From Nesterenkonia sandarakina (lineage in GTDB: Bacteria; Actinomycetota; Actinomycetes; Actinomycetales; Micrococcaceae), in contig NZ_PVTY01000001.1 in the NCBI RefSeq assembly GCF_003003175.1, forward strand, positions 1 to 64,000: a stretch of 64,000 nucleotides of DNA. Reading direction: 5' to 3'. The notes under the pieces were generated by a model. It was not told where the DNA came from. It searched no databases and saw only the letters and a list, made by a program, of their open reading frames with translations. Shown piece after piece: positions 24,399 to 33,219 of the stretch (its first letter is position 1; each line of letters opens with the position of its first letter). A program made the translations under genes and the position numbers.

Positions 24399-24914
24399 AT
24401 GATCGAATGGTTCGGCGATAACCTCTGGGCGCCCTGGCTGGCACTGGCACTCGGACTGCTGGTGCTCGAAGCCATCACCCTCGATCTGCTCTTCCTGATG
24501 CTCGCGGTGGGAGCCGGCGCCGCCACAACAGTGGCGCTTGCCGGCGGTGAACCCTGGCTCCAGGTGCTGGTCGGCTGCGCCACCGCCCTGCTGATGCTCG
24601 GAGCGGTCCGGCCGATCGCTCTCAAACACCTCAAGAAGGGCCCGGCGAACCAGCTGACGAACATCGACCGGATGACCGGGATGGAAGCTCACGCACTGGA
24701 GGCCGTCACCGGTGACGCCGGCCTGGCCGAGGTGGACGGCGATACCTGGACCGCCCGGACCACCGGCGACGTCCGGATCGAACCCGGCATGGACGCCGTC
24801 GTCGAATCGGTGGAGGGCGCCACCGTCTACCTGCGCCCGACGCGACAGATCAACTGGGATGAAGCTGGACCCGACACCTTTGGGCCCAACACTCCCCGAC
24901 CGGAAGGCGCCTGA
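24399..24914 (+). CDS. NfeD family membrane protein
   Basis: A 171-residue protein with two to three membrane segments in residues 10-75 and a C-terminal OB-fold domain (about 85-145; TGMEAHALEAVTGDAGLAEV), the short NfeD form. ATG has GAGGAG upstream. It precedes the SPFH gene by 39 bp; the NfeD-SPFH pair is a conserved operon in membrane microdomain organisation and quality control. Confidence 0.88.
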   Translation: MIEWFGDNLWAPWLALALGLLVLEAITLDLLFLMLAVGAGAATTVALAGGEPWLQVLVGCATALLMLGAVRPIALKHLKKGPANQLTNIDRMTGMEAHALEAVTGDAGLAEVDGDTWTARTTGDVRIEPGMDAVVESVEGATVYLRPTRQINWDEAGPDTFGPNTPRPEGA

Positions 24915-24953
24915 GAGACCTTCAGGCGCGCCACTGATACAGAACGGAACGTC

Positions 24954-26186
24954 ATGGAAGTCACTGCACTTGTAGTCCTCCTGGTCCTCGTCGCCCTGGT
25001 GGTGATCATCATCGCGCGCAGCGTGCGCATCGTCCCGCAGGCCCGTGCCGGACTGATCGAACGCCTCGGCAAGTACCAGCGCACCCAGGGACCGGGACTC
25101 ACCCTGCTCGTACCCTTCGTCGATCGGCTGCTGCCGATGCTGGACATGCGCGAGCAGGTCGTCTCCTTCCCGCCACAGCCGGTGATCACCGAGGACAACC
25201 TGGTGGTCTCCATCGATACGGTGGTGTACTTCCAGATCACGGATCCGAAGGCCGCCACCTACGAGATCCAGAACTACATCATCGCGGTGGAGCAGCTCAC
25301 CACGACCACCCTGCGCAACGTGGTCGGTGGACTGAACCTCGAAGAGGCGCTGACCTCGCGTGACCGCATCAACGGCCAGCTCCGTGGCGAGCTGGACAAG
25401 GTCACGGGACGCTGGGGCATCCGCGTCGCCCGAGTGGAGCTCAAGGCCATCGAGCCGCCGCACTCCATCCAGGACTCCATGGAGAAGCAGATGCGCGCCG
25501 AGCGCGAACGCCGCGCCGCGATCCTCACAGCCGAAGGCACCAAGCAGGCTGCGATCCTGACCGCTGAAGGTGAGCGTCAGGCCTCGATCCTCGCCGCCGA
25601 AGGTGACGCACAGGCTCGCATCCTCGGCGCCAACGCCGAGGCGCAGGCCATCGAGACCGTCTTCAACGCGGTCCACGATTCCGAGCCGGGCCCGGAGCTG
25701 CTGTCCTACCAGTACCTGCAGATCCTCCCGGAGATCGCCAAGTCCGAGTCCAACACCATGTGGATGATCCCTGGCGAGTTCGGCGACGCGCTTAAGAACC
25801 TCGCCGGAGCCTTCGGCGGACCCGAATCTGCGCAGCAGTCAGGCATCAGTCTGGAAGATCGCGAGACCGAACGTGCAGCTCGCTCGGAGCGGCTGAAGCA
25901 GCGTCGTCTGGAGAAGGCCCAGGAGTCCGAGCAGAACAAGGGCAAGCCGGCCATCTCCTCCGCCATCGCCGATATGGCCGAATCGGCCCGCAGCACCTCG
26001 GTCACCGACGAGAACCCGCACTACACGAGCCGCCAGGAGATCGAGCAGGAGGCCCGCAAGGCGCAGGTCGGCAACGCAGAGGTCGCGGAGTCACGCACGC
26101 AGACCCCGGCATCGGAAGCCGCCGAGCTCACCGAACAGCCGGTCTTCCAGCAGCAGCCGGAACCTCTGGAAGACCCGCAGCGCTGA
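24954..26186 (+). CDS. SPFH/stomatin-like (band 7) membrane protein
   Basis: A 410-residue protein with an N-terminal membrane segment (4-22), a band 7/SPFH domain (about 23-180, containing PQARAGLIERLGKYQRTQGP) and a helical region of repeated AEG units (about 190-225) that drives oligomerisation. The C-terminal tail is charged and disordered, longer than in minimal stomatins. It forms an operon with NfeD. Likely scaffolds membrane microdomains together with a protease; no catalytic site is expected. Confidence 0.88.
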   Translation: MEVTALVVLLVLVALVVIIIARSVRIVPQARAGLIERLGKYQRTQGPGLTLLVPFVDRLLPMLDMREQVVSFPPQPVITEDNLVVSIDTVVYFQITDPKAATYEIQNYIIAVEQLTTTTLRNVVGGLNLEEALTSRDRINGQLRGELDKVTGRWGIRVARVELKAIEPPHSIQDSMEKQMRAERERRAAILTAEGTKQAAILTAEGERQASILAAEGDAQARILGANAEAQAIETVFNAVHDSEPGPELLSYQYLQILPEIAKSESNTMWMIPGEFGDALKNLAGAFGGPESAQQSGISLEDRETERAARSERLKQRRLEKAQESEQNKGKPAISSAIADMAESARSTSVTDENPHYTSRQEIEQEARKAQVGNAEVAESRTQTPASEAAELTEQPVFQQQPEPLEDPQR

Positions 26187-26265
26187 GACGAGATGGGAAT
26201 AACTCCGGGGTGCTCTAGAGTTGTAGCCTAAGAACGACTCTGCCCATCACACTGGAGGATTATCG

Positions 26266-26607
26266 ATGAGCGATCGCAGTCTGCGCGGAATGCGCCTCGG
26301 CGCGCAGTCCATGGAAACCGAACAGGGCGTCGAGCCGGCGCCTCGCCAGGAGATCGAGTATCTCACCGAGGACGGCGAGCGGATGCGGGTGATGTTCTCC
26401 GCAGAGGCCGACGTCCCCGCCACCTGGGTCTCCCCCACCGGCAAGGAGGGCCTGCGCGTCGACGTCGACAGGCCCGAGGCCGAGCCGGTCAAGCCGGTCA
26501 GAAGCCACTGGGACATGCTGCTGGAACGACGTTCCACAGAAGATCTCGAAGTGATCCTGCAGGATCGGCTCAAGCTGCTCAAGGAGCGTCGCGGCGAGGC
26601 CGCCTGA
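26266..26607 (+). CDS. rbpA: RNA polymerase-binding protein RbpA
   Basis: A 113-residue actinobacterial RNA polymerase-binding protein that helps the principal sigma factor open promoters. The N-terminal core (LRGMRLGAQSMETE), the basic linker (KPVRSHWDMLLERRS) and the sigma-interacting helix (LEVILQDRLKLLKERR) match the family. No Cys is present, so the core cannot bind zinc as the Streptomyces protein does. ATG with GGAGGA upstream. A strong terminator follows. Confidence 0.93.
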   Translation: MSDRSLRGMRLGAQSMETEQGVEPAPRQEIEYLTEDGERMRVMFSAEADVPATWVSPTGKEGLRVDVDRPEAEPVKPVRSHWDMLLERRSTEDLEVILQDRLKLLKERRGEAA

Positions 26608-26619
26608 CCCTCCTGCGCT

Positions 26620-26679
26620 GACCAGACAGCGACGGCGTCCCTCCCGAGTAATCGGGACGGACGCCGTCGCTCTCTGGTC
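26620..26679. terminator. Terminator of rbpA
   Basis: A long hairpin from GACCAGACAGCGACGGCGTC (26620 on) to its inverse ending at 26679, with one mismatch, an inner TCCCGA/TCGGGA stem and a GTAA loop. It probably serves the convergent mannosyltransferase gene too. Confidence 0.8.
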
Positions 26680-26724
26680 TGTGCTGAACCTCAGGCTGTG
26701 CTGAACGGGAGCCTGTGCTGAACC

Positions 26725-27459
26725 TCAGCGCCGGCGCAGCTTCTGCCCCAGCGTGCGCGCGCGGGCGCTGAGTCCCCAGCGGGTGACGTTGATCATCGCT
26801 TCGACAACGATGTTCGAGCTCATCTTGGACTCGCCCTGGGTGCGCTCCACGAACGTGATCGGCACCTCGGCGATGGTCTTGCCCATTCCTGCCACCCGGA
26901 ACGTCATATCGACCTGGAAGCCGTAGCCGACAGACTCGATGCTGCTCAAGTCGATCTCCTCGAGCACCGAACGCCGGAACGCCCTGAACCCTGCGGTGAT
27001 GTCGCGGACCTTCAGGCCCAGCATGGTCCGGGAGTAGAGGCTTCCCGCGCGTGAGATCGCGATCCGGTGCAGCGGCCAGTTGACCACCGAACCGCCCGGC
27101 ACCCAGCGCGATCCGATCACCAGATCCGCCTCGTCGATCTTCGCGAGCAGCTTCGGCAGCTGCTCGGGCTGATGCGAGCCGTCCGCGTCGAGCTCGACGA
27201 GCACGTCATAGCCGCGCTCGAGTCCCCAGCCGAACCCTGCGATGTAGGCGCCGCCGAGCCCGTTCTTCGCGGTGCGGTGCAAGACGTTGATCTGAGGGTC
27301 CTGGGCGCTGAGCTCATCGGCGAAGTCTCCGGTGCCGTCAGGGCTGTTGTCATCGACGATGAGCACGTCCGAGGTCGGAACTGCCGCCCGCAGACGGGCG
27401 ACGGTGCCCGGCAGGGCGTCGATCTCGTCATAGGTCGGGATGATCGTCAGGATCTTCAC
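26725..27459 (-). CDS. ppm1: Polyprenol monophosphomannose synthase
   Basis: A 244-residue GT2 glycosyltransferase that moves mannose from GDP-mannose to polyprenol phosphate, giving the donor for lipoglycan and protein mannosylation. Visible motifs are IIPTYDE at the N-terminus, VDDNSPDGTGD, the metal-binding ELDADGSHQP and the GSRWVPGG segment. No C-terminal membrane region, as in bacterial DPM1-like enzymes whose acyltransferase partner is separate. GTG start at 27459. A TAGACT lies about 60 bp upstream. Confidence 0.88.
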   Translation of the reverse strand: MKILTIIPTYDEIDALPGTVARLRAAVPTSDVLIVDDNSPDGTGDFADELSAQDPQINVLHRTAKNGLGGAYIAGFGWGLERGYDVLVELDADGSHQPEQLPKLLAKIDEADLVIGSRWVPGGSVVNWPLHRIAISRAGSLYSRTMLGLKVRDITAGFRAFRRSVLEEIDLSSIESVGYGFQVDMTFRVAGMGKTIAEVPITFVERTQGESKMSSNIVVEAMINVTRWGLSARARTLGQKLRRR

Positions 27460-27537
27460 GAGTCGCTTCGCGTCCTTCTGGGGGTTGTGGAGCTGGTGAC
27501 AGATGGTCGGGGACAGTCTACGGTCACGCGCCGGCGA

Positions 27538-28824
27538 TCATGTCTGCGCCCCTGCTCCGGCGTGGGAGGCAGGCTGGGAGACCTCGACGCCGTCGATCAC
27601 GGTGGAGAGCAGCCTCGGCAGCGTCTCCCCGTCGAGGTAGGGCAGCAGCGGCGTCCGCGCGCGCACATCGGTGCTCCACGCCGCGGTCCGGGAATCCGGG
27701 GTCTGCACGGCGAGCGAGTCCACCTCCCAGACCGTATAGGTGGCCCGTGCGCCAGGATCCAGCTGCGCCGACGTGGCAGGGGTCCCGCTGGTCTCGGGCA
27801 GCGACCGGTAGGCGCCGCGAGTCTGCGCATTGAAGCCCGCCCGCACCGAGACCGGATCGCTCTCGTGGTGGACGTGCGCCGTGACCGCGGCCCAGGGGCT
27901 CTGACCGTCCTCCGCGACGGCGCTCACCGGCACGCCGACGCTCAGCGCGGTGGCGAGGTGACCTCGACCGCGCAGCACCACCTGCACACCGGTGTTCAGC
28001 AGCGCCTCCCAGTCCTCGCGCACCGCCGAGTCGAAGCCGTGAAGCACCGTAGGAAGCCCGCCGGGTGGGCTCTGCCGCTTGGCGCGCATCTCACTGGTGG
28101 AGTCCACCAGCGCGGCGACCATATCCGCCGCCGGGGTGATGCTCTGATCTGTCTGAAGGACCAGCTGACGCTGGGCCTGGGCGGCGGCGAGCCGGATGCT
28201 CAGCAGCTGCTCGAGCACCTCGTGGGCGAGCAGCTGCAGGGCCGCCGGGCGACCCAGGATCGCGTCCACGGTCCGGAGCAGCTCCGCGGCGGCGCGCACG
28301 GCGTCGAGCCGGTCTGCCACCCCCATGTCGGTGAGCCCGGTGAGCGTGAGCACCGGATAGGCGCGCACCCGGTGGTCGGCGGCGGCACGGAACGCGGCAT
28401 TCAGCGATTCCTGCACCGCGTCGGCCTCGGTCAGCGCGGCCACGGGCAGCTCCACGCTGAGCCGAGCCGCTCCGCAGCCCTGGGCCGCCGCCGCGTCGAG
28501 GGCGGCGGGGACCCGATCGGCCCAGGAGCTGTGCCCGGAGGCCGGGCCGGTGGAGACGGCGGCGGTCGCGTCAGCACCTGTGGCGGCGATCTCGCTGGAG
28601 TCCTCGAGGTTCACCCAGCCGACGAACGCCGGGGCCACCAGGGCCCGGTCGAGATCCTGGATGACCAGATCGGGATCCTTGCGCTCGGCGGCGGTCTCGT
28701 CCGATCCCACCCAGGCGATCAGTCCGTCCTCGACCAGCATCGCGTCCGCGTAGGGCTCGGACGGGGAATGGATCGTGCCGTTGGTCAGCAGGCGCGGCGG
28801 GTGAGCGGCACGGGTACTAGTCAT
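27538..28824 (-). CDS. Amidohydrolase-like protein lacking metal ligands
   Basis: A 428-residue protein with amidohydrolase layout: an N-terminal beta part (LLTNGTIHSPSEPYADAMLV, DGLIAWVG), a barrel and a C-terminal beta return (MLVEDG-type elements; SLAVQTPDSRTAAWSTDVRA). The usual HxH on strand 1 is replaced (APAFVGWVNLEDSS), and no clear substitutes are visible, so metal-dependent hydrolysis is doubtful. Its start overlaps the end of the HelY gene by 8 bases, so the two are translationally coupled. Similar degenerate proteins occur beside this helicase in related genomes as far as I recall; function unknown. Confidence 0.65.
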   Translation of the reverse strand: MTSTRAAHPPRLLTNGTIHSPSEPYADAMLVEDGLIAWVGSDETAAERKDPDLVIQDLDRALVAPAFVGWVNLEDSSEIAATGADATAAVSTGPASGHSSWADRVPAALDAAAAQGCGAARLSVELPVAALTEADAVQESLNAAFRAAADHRVRAYPVLTLTGLTDMGVADRLDAVRAAAELLRTVDAILGRPAALQLLAHEVLEQLLSIRLAAAQAQRQLVLQTDQSITPAADMVAALVDSTSEMRAKRQSPPGGLPTVLHGFDSAVREDWEALLNTGVQVVLRGRGHLATALSVGVPVSAVAEDGQSPWAAVTAHVHHESDPVSVRAGFNAQTRGAYRSLPETSGTPATSAQLDPGARATYTVWEVDSLAVQTPDSRTAAWSTDVRARTPLLPYLDGETLPRLLSTVIDGVEVSQPASHAGAGAQT

Positions 28825-31800
28825 CAGTTGGTTCCTCCAGGTCCTGATAGGCCACCGAGGAGTATGCCACCACTCCCCTGCCGATCAGCTGCACTGCCTC
28901 ATGACAGCGCGCCGAGAGCTTGGCCGGGGTGTGTGGGATCTTGCTCAGCTGGTCCAGGGTGTCGATGCACTGCTTGGTCCAGCGCACGAAGTCTCCGGCG
29001 GCCAGCGGGGAGTCATCCAGCGCGCTGCGCAGACTCTTGCCCCCGGCCCAGGCGTACATCGGCAGGACCAGGCCCAGCTCCGGGGCGGCGGTGGGCTCGA
29101 GGTGGTGCCGCTTCTCCAGGGCTTCAAGTTCAGCGTGAACCTCAATCCCGGTCTGCGCGGCCTGACCCAGGCGCTTGGTCGGCATCACCGGCATCGCCCC
29201 CTCGTCCTCACGCTTGGCCTGGTAGACCAGCACGGTGACGAAGGCGGCGAGCTCCTGGGCGGTGAGTCCGGAAAGGACCCCGCGCTCCATGAGCAGTCCG
29301 GTGAACAGGTCTCGCTCGCCGTAGATCCGGCGCAGCTGCTGGCCGCGGTCGGTCACGGCGAACTCGGTGGCGAACCACTCCTCTGCGGTGAATCCCGGAC
29401 GCTGCAGCGCGGGCTCGGGAGAGATCAGCTGCTCCGGGTTCTCCGGGGGCACATGCGGCATCAGCTCCGGGTCCACGGCCTCCATGTGTCCGAGCTCGTG
29501 GAGCACGCCGCAGACCCGGTCGAAGGTCTTCGCGATGGATCCCGTGCGCCGGTCGATCTTCAGCTTGAGCTGGTCGATCTCACGCTGAAGCTTCCAGGCC
29601 CGCTCGGCCCAGCGGGCGTGGTCCTCCCGATCGCTGCAGCCATGGCAGGGGTGGCGCTGCAGGGCGCTCTGCAGCTGCTCCAGCGACTCCGACTCGGTCT
29701 CCTCCTCACGGAAGCCGAAGCCCGCGGTGGGGGCGTTGGAGCGGGGTGGGACCCGCTCATGCAGCGCGGCGCGCATCGAGGCGGCGAGGTCCCGGCGCAC
29801 CTTGGGCACCTTCACCTGGGGCTTGCGCGGGAGCCGGATGCTGGCGATGACCTCGGGGGGCTGGACGAAGTCATCGGCTGTGACGTTGCGGAACTTGCCG
29901 TCGGCGGTGATCACCCCGGGACGCGGGTCGTGCTCAGGGGCGCTGTGGACCACCAGGGATTCCCCGAAGCCGCGCCTGCCGCCGACCTCGATGACATCAC
30001 CGGGCTGCAGCGCGGCGAGGACCCGGATGATCTCGCGGCGACGCTGCCGATGGCGGGCCTTGGCCTGGTCCTTCTCCGCCTCACCGAGACGACGACGCAG
30101 CGCGGCGTATTCACGGAAGTCCCCGAGATGGCAGGCCATCGCCTCTTCGTAGCCGGCCATGGAGGATTCACGCTTCGCCACTTCCCGGGCGACGCCGACC
30201 ACCGAGCGGTCGGCCTGGAACTGGGCGAAGGAGGATTCCAGGATGGTGCGCGCTCGACGTCGTCCGAACTGCGCGGTGAGGTTCACCGCCATGTTGTAGG
30301 AGGGCTTGAAGCTGGAGTTCAGCGGATAGGTCCGCTTCGAGGCCAGCCCCGCGACCTGTCGCGGGTCCATGCCCGGCTGCCAGACGACGACGGCGTGACC
30401 CTCCACGTCGATTCCGCGCCGGCCGGCGCGGCCGGTGAGCTGCGTGTACTCCCCCGGCGTCACGTCCACGTGGGACTCGCCGTTGAACTTGTCCAGCTTC
30501 TCCAGCACCACGGTGCGGGCGGGCATGTTGATCCCCAGGGCCAGGGTCTCGGTGGCGAAGACCACCTTGAGCAGCCCTTCGGCGTAGAGCGCCTCGACGA
30601 GCTCCTTGAACGGGGGAAGCATCCCGGCGTGGTGCGCGGCGACTCCGTTGATCAGCGCCTCGCGGAAGCTCTCGAAGCCCAGGATGGCGAGGTCCTCGGC
30701 GGGAAGGTCCCAGCCCATCTGCTCCACCCGGGAGGTGATCTCGGCGGCCTCCTCCCGCGTGGTCAGCACGATGCCGGCGTTGAGGCACTGCTCCACCGCG
30801 GCCTCGCAGCCGACGCGGGAGAAGATGAAGCCGATGCAGGGCAGCAGGCCGTCGCGGTCCAGCGCCCGGATCATCTTGGGCCGGTTCAGCCGCGGGCGTC
30901 CTGCGCCGGATCCCGAGATCCCGGAGGTCCCAGAGGGGGCGGAGCCGCCGCGGCCGCCGGATCCTCCCCGGCTGGAGGAGGCGCTGCTGCGCAGCTCCTG
31001 ACGCTGGCCGCCGGGTCCGCTCTTGCCGGGGCCTCGTCCTGCGCCGCGACCCGGGCCGCGACCGTTGCCCCGGGACCGGTACCCGCCGCTGCGTCGCGAC
31101 GTCGGGCCCTGGCCCTGGTGCGCCAGGCGCTGCAGCTCCGGATTGACCAGCGTCGGGGCGTCGTCGTCCTCCTCATAGATGAAGAGGTCGTGCAGCTCGT
31201 TCTCGACGAACATGTGCTGCCACAGCGGCACCGGTCGGTGCTCGGAGACCACCACGGAGGTCTCCCCGCGCACCGTGTCCAGCCAGGCGCCGAACTCCTC
31301 GGCGTTAGAGACCGTGGCGGACAGGGCGACGACCTGAACGTGTTCAGGGAGGTGGATGATCACTTCCTCCCAGACGGCGCCGCGGAACCTGTCGGCCAGG
31401 TAGTGGACCTCGTCCATCACGACGTAGCCCAGATCCCGCAGCGTCGCGGAGTCCTGGTACAGCATGTTGCGCAGCACCTCGGTGGTCATCACGACGATCT
31501 GCGCCTCGGAGTTGATCGAGGTGTCGCCGGTGAGCAGGCCCACCTTCTCGGTGCCGTGGGTCTCCGCGAGCTCCTGGTACTTCTGGTTCGAGAGCGCCTT
31601 GATCGGCGTCGTATAGAAGGTCTTGGTGCCGTGGGCCAGACCGAGATGGACCGCGAACTCCCCGACGATGGTCTTGCCCGCGCCGGTGGGGGCCGCAACC
31701 AGCACCGCCCTTCCAGCTTCCAGGTGCTGGCAGGCCTGGACCTGAAACTCATCGAGGTCGAAGGCCTGAGCCTGGCGGAAGGCCCCGAGCTCGGTCTTGG

Positions 31801-31852
31801 CCTCTGCTGCTCGTCGACGTGACTGTGCGTAGCGCTCGGCCGGTGAACTCAT
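28817..31852 (-). CDS. helY: DEAD/DEAH-box RNA helicase, HelY/Ski2-like
   Basis: A 1011-residue superfamily 2 helicase of the Mtr4/Ski2 type. Walker A is APTGAGKT (54-61), motif II is DEVH (147-150), motif III is SAT (178-180), and motif VI is QLTGRAGRRGID. The C-terminal third is the DSHCT-type arch and helical domain. Between the two RecA domains (about 250-322) lies a long Gly/Arg/Ser-rich linker with RG repeats, probably RNA-binding. ATG is six bases after TAGGCT (31859-31864 on the plus strand), so the mRNA is likely leaderless. Likely role is RNA unwinding in decay or processing. Confidence 0.92.
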   Translation of the reverse strand: MSSPAERYAQSRRRAAEAKTELGAFRQAQAFDLDEFQVQACQHLEAGRAVLVAAPTGAGKTIVGEFAVHLGLAHGTKTFYTTPIKALSNQKYQELAETHGTEKVGLLTGDTSINSEAQIVVMTTEVLRNMLYQDSATLRDLGYVVMDEVHYLADRFRGAVWEEVIIHLPEHVQVVALSATVSNAEEFGAWLDTVRGETSVVVSEHRPVPLWQHMFVENELHDLFIYEEDDDAPTLVNPELQRLAHQGQGPTSRRSGGYRSRGNGRGPGRGAGRGPGKSGPGGQRQELRSSASSSRGGSGGRGGSAPSGTSGISGSGAGRPRLNRPKMIRALDRDGLLPCIGFIFSRVGCEAAVEQCLNAGIVLTTREEAAEITSRVEQMGWDLPAEDLAILGFESFREALINGVAAHHAGMLPPFKELVEALYAEGLLKVVFATETLALGINMPARTVVLEKLDKFNGESHVDVTPGEYTQLTGRAGRRGIDVEGHAVVVWQPGMDPRQVAGLASKRTYPLNSSFKPSYNMAVNLTAQFGRRRARTILESSFAQFQADRSVVGVAREVAKRESSMAGYEEAMACHLGDFREYAALRRRLGEAEKDQAKARHRQRRREIIRVLAALQPGDVIEVGGRRGFGESLVVHSAPEHDPRPGVITADGKFRNVTADDFVQPPEVIASIRLPRKPQVKVPKVRRDLAASMRAALHERVPPRSNAPTAGFGFREEETESESLEQLQSALQRHPCHGCSDREDHARWAERAWKLQREIDQLKLKIDRRTGSIAKTFDRVCGVLHELGHMEAVDPELMPHVPPENPEQLISPEPALQRPGFTAEEWFATEFAVTDRGQQLRRIYGERDLFTGLLMERGVLSGLTAQELAAFVTVLVYQAKREDEGAMPVMPTKRLGQAAQTGIEVHAELEALEKRHHLEPTAAPELGLVLPMYAWAGGKSLRSALDDSPLAAGDFVRWTKQCIDTLDQLSKIPHTPAKLSARCHEAVQLIGRGVVAYSSVAYQDLEEPTDD

Positions 31853-31961
31853 GCTTCCAGCCTATGACATCGCCGCCGGGTGGATTTCACATGGCGACTC
31901 CGCCCGCGAGGCCGGTCCGTCCGGGCCCGGCCCGGCTGGGGCAGCTGGCTAGACTGCAGCG

Positions 31962-33176
31962 ATGACCACGGCGCACTCCCCCCGGCGACAGATCCTGCTC
32001 GGGGCGCTGCTGCCGGCGTTCATCTTCAGCGTCGGCGCCGGCGCGATGATCCCGATCCTAGCCCCGTTCGCCGTGGAGCGCGGCGCCACCCTCGCGGTGG
32101 CGGGAATCATCGCCGCGATGCTTCCCCTGGGTCAGATCCTGGCCGATCTGCCCGCCGGAGCGCTCGCGGCCCGCGTCGGGGACCGCCGGGCCATGCTGCT
32201 CGCCGCCGGGGCCGCTGCCATCGGGTTCCTCGCGGCGGGGCTCGCTCCCTCGCTGGTCACCCTGGGTGCCGCCGTCGCCCTGGTCGGGGCCGCGAATGCG
32301 GTCTTCCACCTGGCCCGACACTCCTACCTCACCGAGGTCACCCCGGTGCATCAGCGCGCCCGGGTGCTCTCCACGCTGGGCGGCGTGCACCGGATCGGGC
32401 AGTTCATCGGGCCCTTCCTCGGTGCCGGTGTGATCCTGCTAGGAGATCTCCGTGCGGTGTTCCTGCTGGCCCTGCTCACGGCGGTTGCCGCAGGCGTCAC
32501 GGTGTTGCTGGCCGCGGAGATCGACACCCGTCCGGAGCGGGCCCCCGGAGTCGCCCGGGCCGGATTCGGCACGGTGATCGGCACCCACCGGGACCTGCTG
32601 CTCACCCTCGGCGTCGCGTCGATGCTGGTCGGCGCGATCCGCGGCGCCCGGCAGCAGGTGCTCCCGCTCTGGGGCGAACACATCGGTCTGGACCCCACCA
32701 CCATCTCGCTGCTCTTCGGCCTTGCGGGCGGCATCGACATGCTGCTGTTCTATCCGGCCGGCAAGATCATGGACCGGTTCGGCCGGCTCTGGATCGGGGT
32801 GCCCTCGATGGTCTGCCTCGGACTGGCGATGGCGCTCGTGCCGCTGGCGCATTCGGTGCCGGTGCTCGCCGGGGTGGCGGTGCTGCTGGGCGTCAGCAAC
32901 GGGCTCGGCTCCGGGGTGATGATGACCATCGCCTCCGACATCGCACCCGCCGACGCGCGCCCGCAGTTCCTCGGTGCCTGGCGGCTCATGCAGGACCTCG
33001 GGATCGCCGCCGGGCCGCTGACCCTGGCGGCCGGAGCCGCGCTGGGTTCACTGGCGGCCGGCATATGGGTGGCTTCGGCCATGGGGCCGCTGGCCAGTGC
33101 CGGCCTGCTGCGCTGGCTCCCCCGGTATTCCGTGCACGCCAGCCGTCGAACCCGGCGGGCCGCCGGACTGGAATGA
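31962..33176 (+). CDS. MFS transporter
   Basis: A 404-residue major facilitator with twelve hydrophobic segments. The loop motif between helices 2 and 3 (LPAGALAARVGDRRAML) and the cytoplasmic repeat after helix 8 (GKIMDRFGRLW) are typical. A drug- or metabolite-efflux type is likely; substrate unknown. ATG at 31962 stands exactly six bases after TAGACT (31950-31955), so it is likely leaderless. Divergent from helY. Confidence 0.88.
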   Translation: MTTAHSPRRQILLGALLPAFIFSVGAGAMIPILAPFAVERGATLAVAGIIAAMLPLGQILADLPAGALAARVGDRRAMLLAAGAAAIGFLAAGLAPSLVTLGAAVALVGAANAVFHLARHSYLTEVTPVHQRARVLSTLGGVHRIGQFIGPFLGAGVILLGDLRAVFLLALLTAVAAGVTVLLAAEIDTRPERAPGVARAGFGTVIGTHRDLLLTLGVASMLVGAIRGARQQVLPLWGEHIGLDPTTISLLFGLAGGIDMLLFYPAGKIMDRFGRLWIGVPSMVCLGLAMALVPLAHSVPVLAGVAVLLGVSNGLGSGVMMTIASDIAPADARPQFLGAWRLMQDLGIAAGPLTLAAGAALGSLAAGIWVASAMGPLASAGLLRWLPRYSVHASRRTRRAAGLE

Positions 33177-33219
33177 CCGCCGGACTGGAATGACCGCTGG
33201 CCGGCATGACGCAGGACTG

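Noticed and set aside
28901-31822. 973-residue plus frame opposite helY
   Set aside because: Antisense shadow of a helicase with all its motifs intact.
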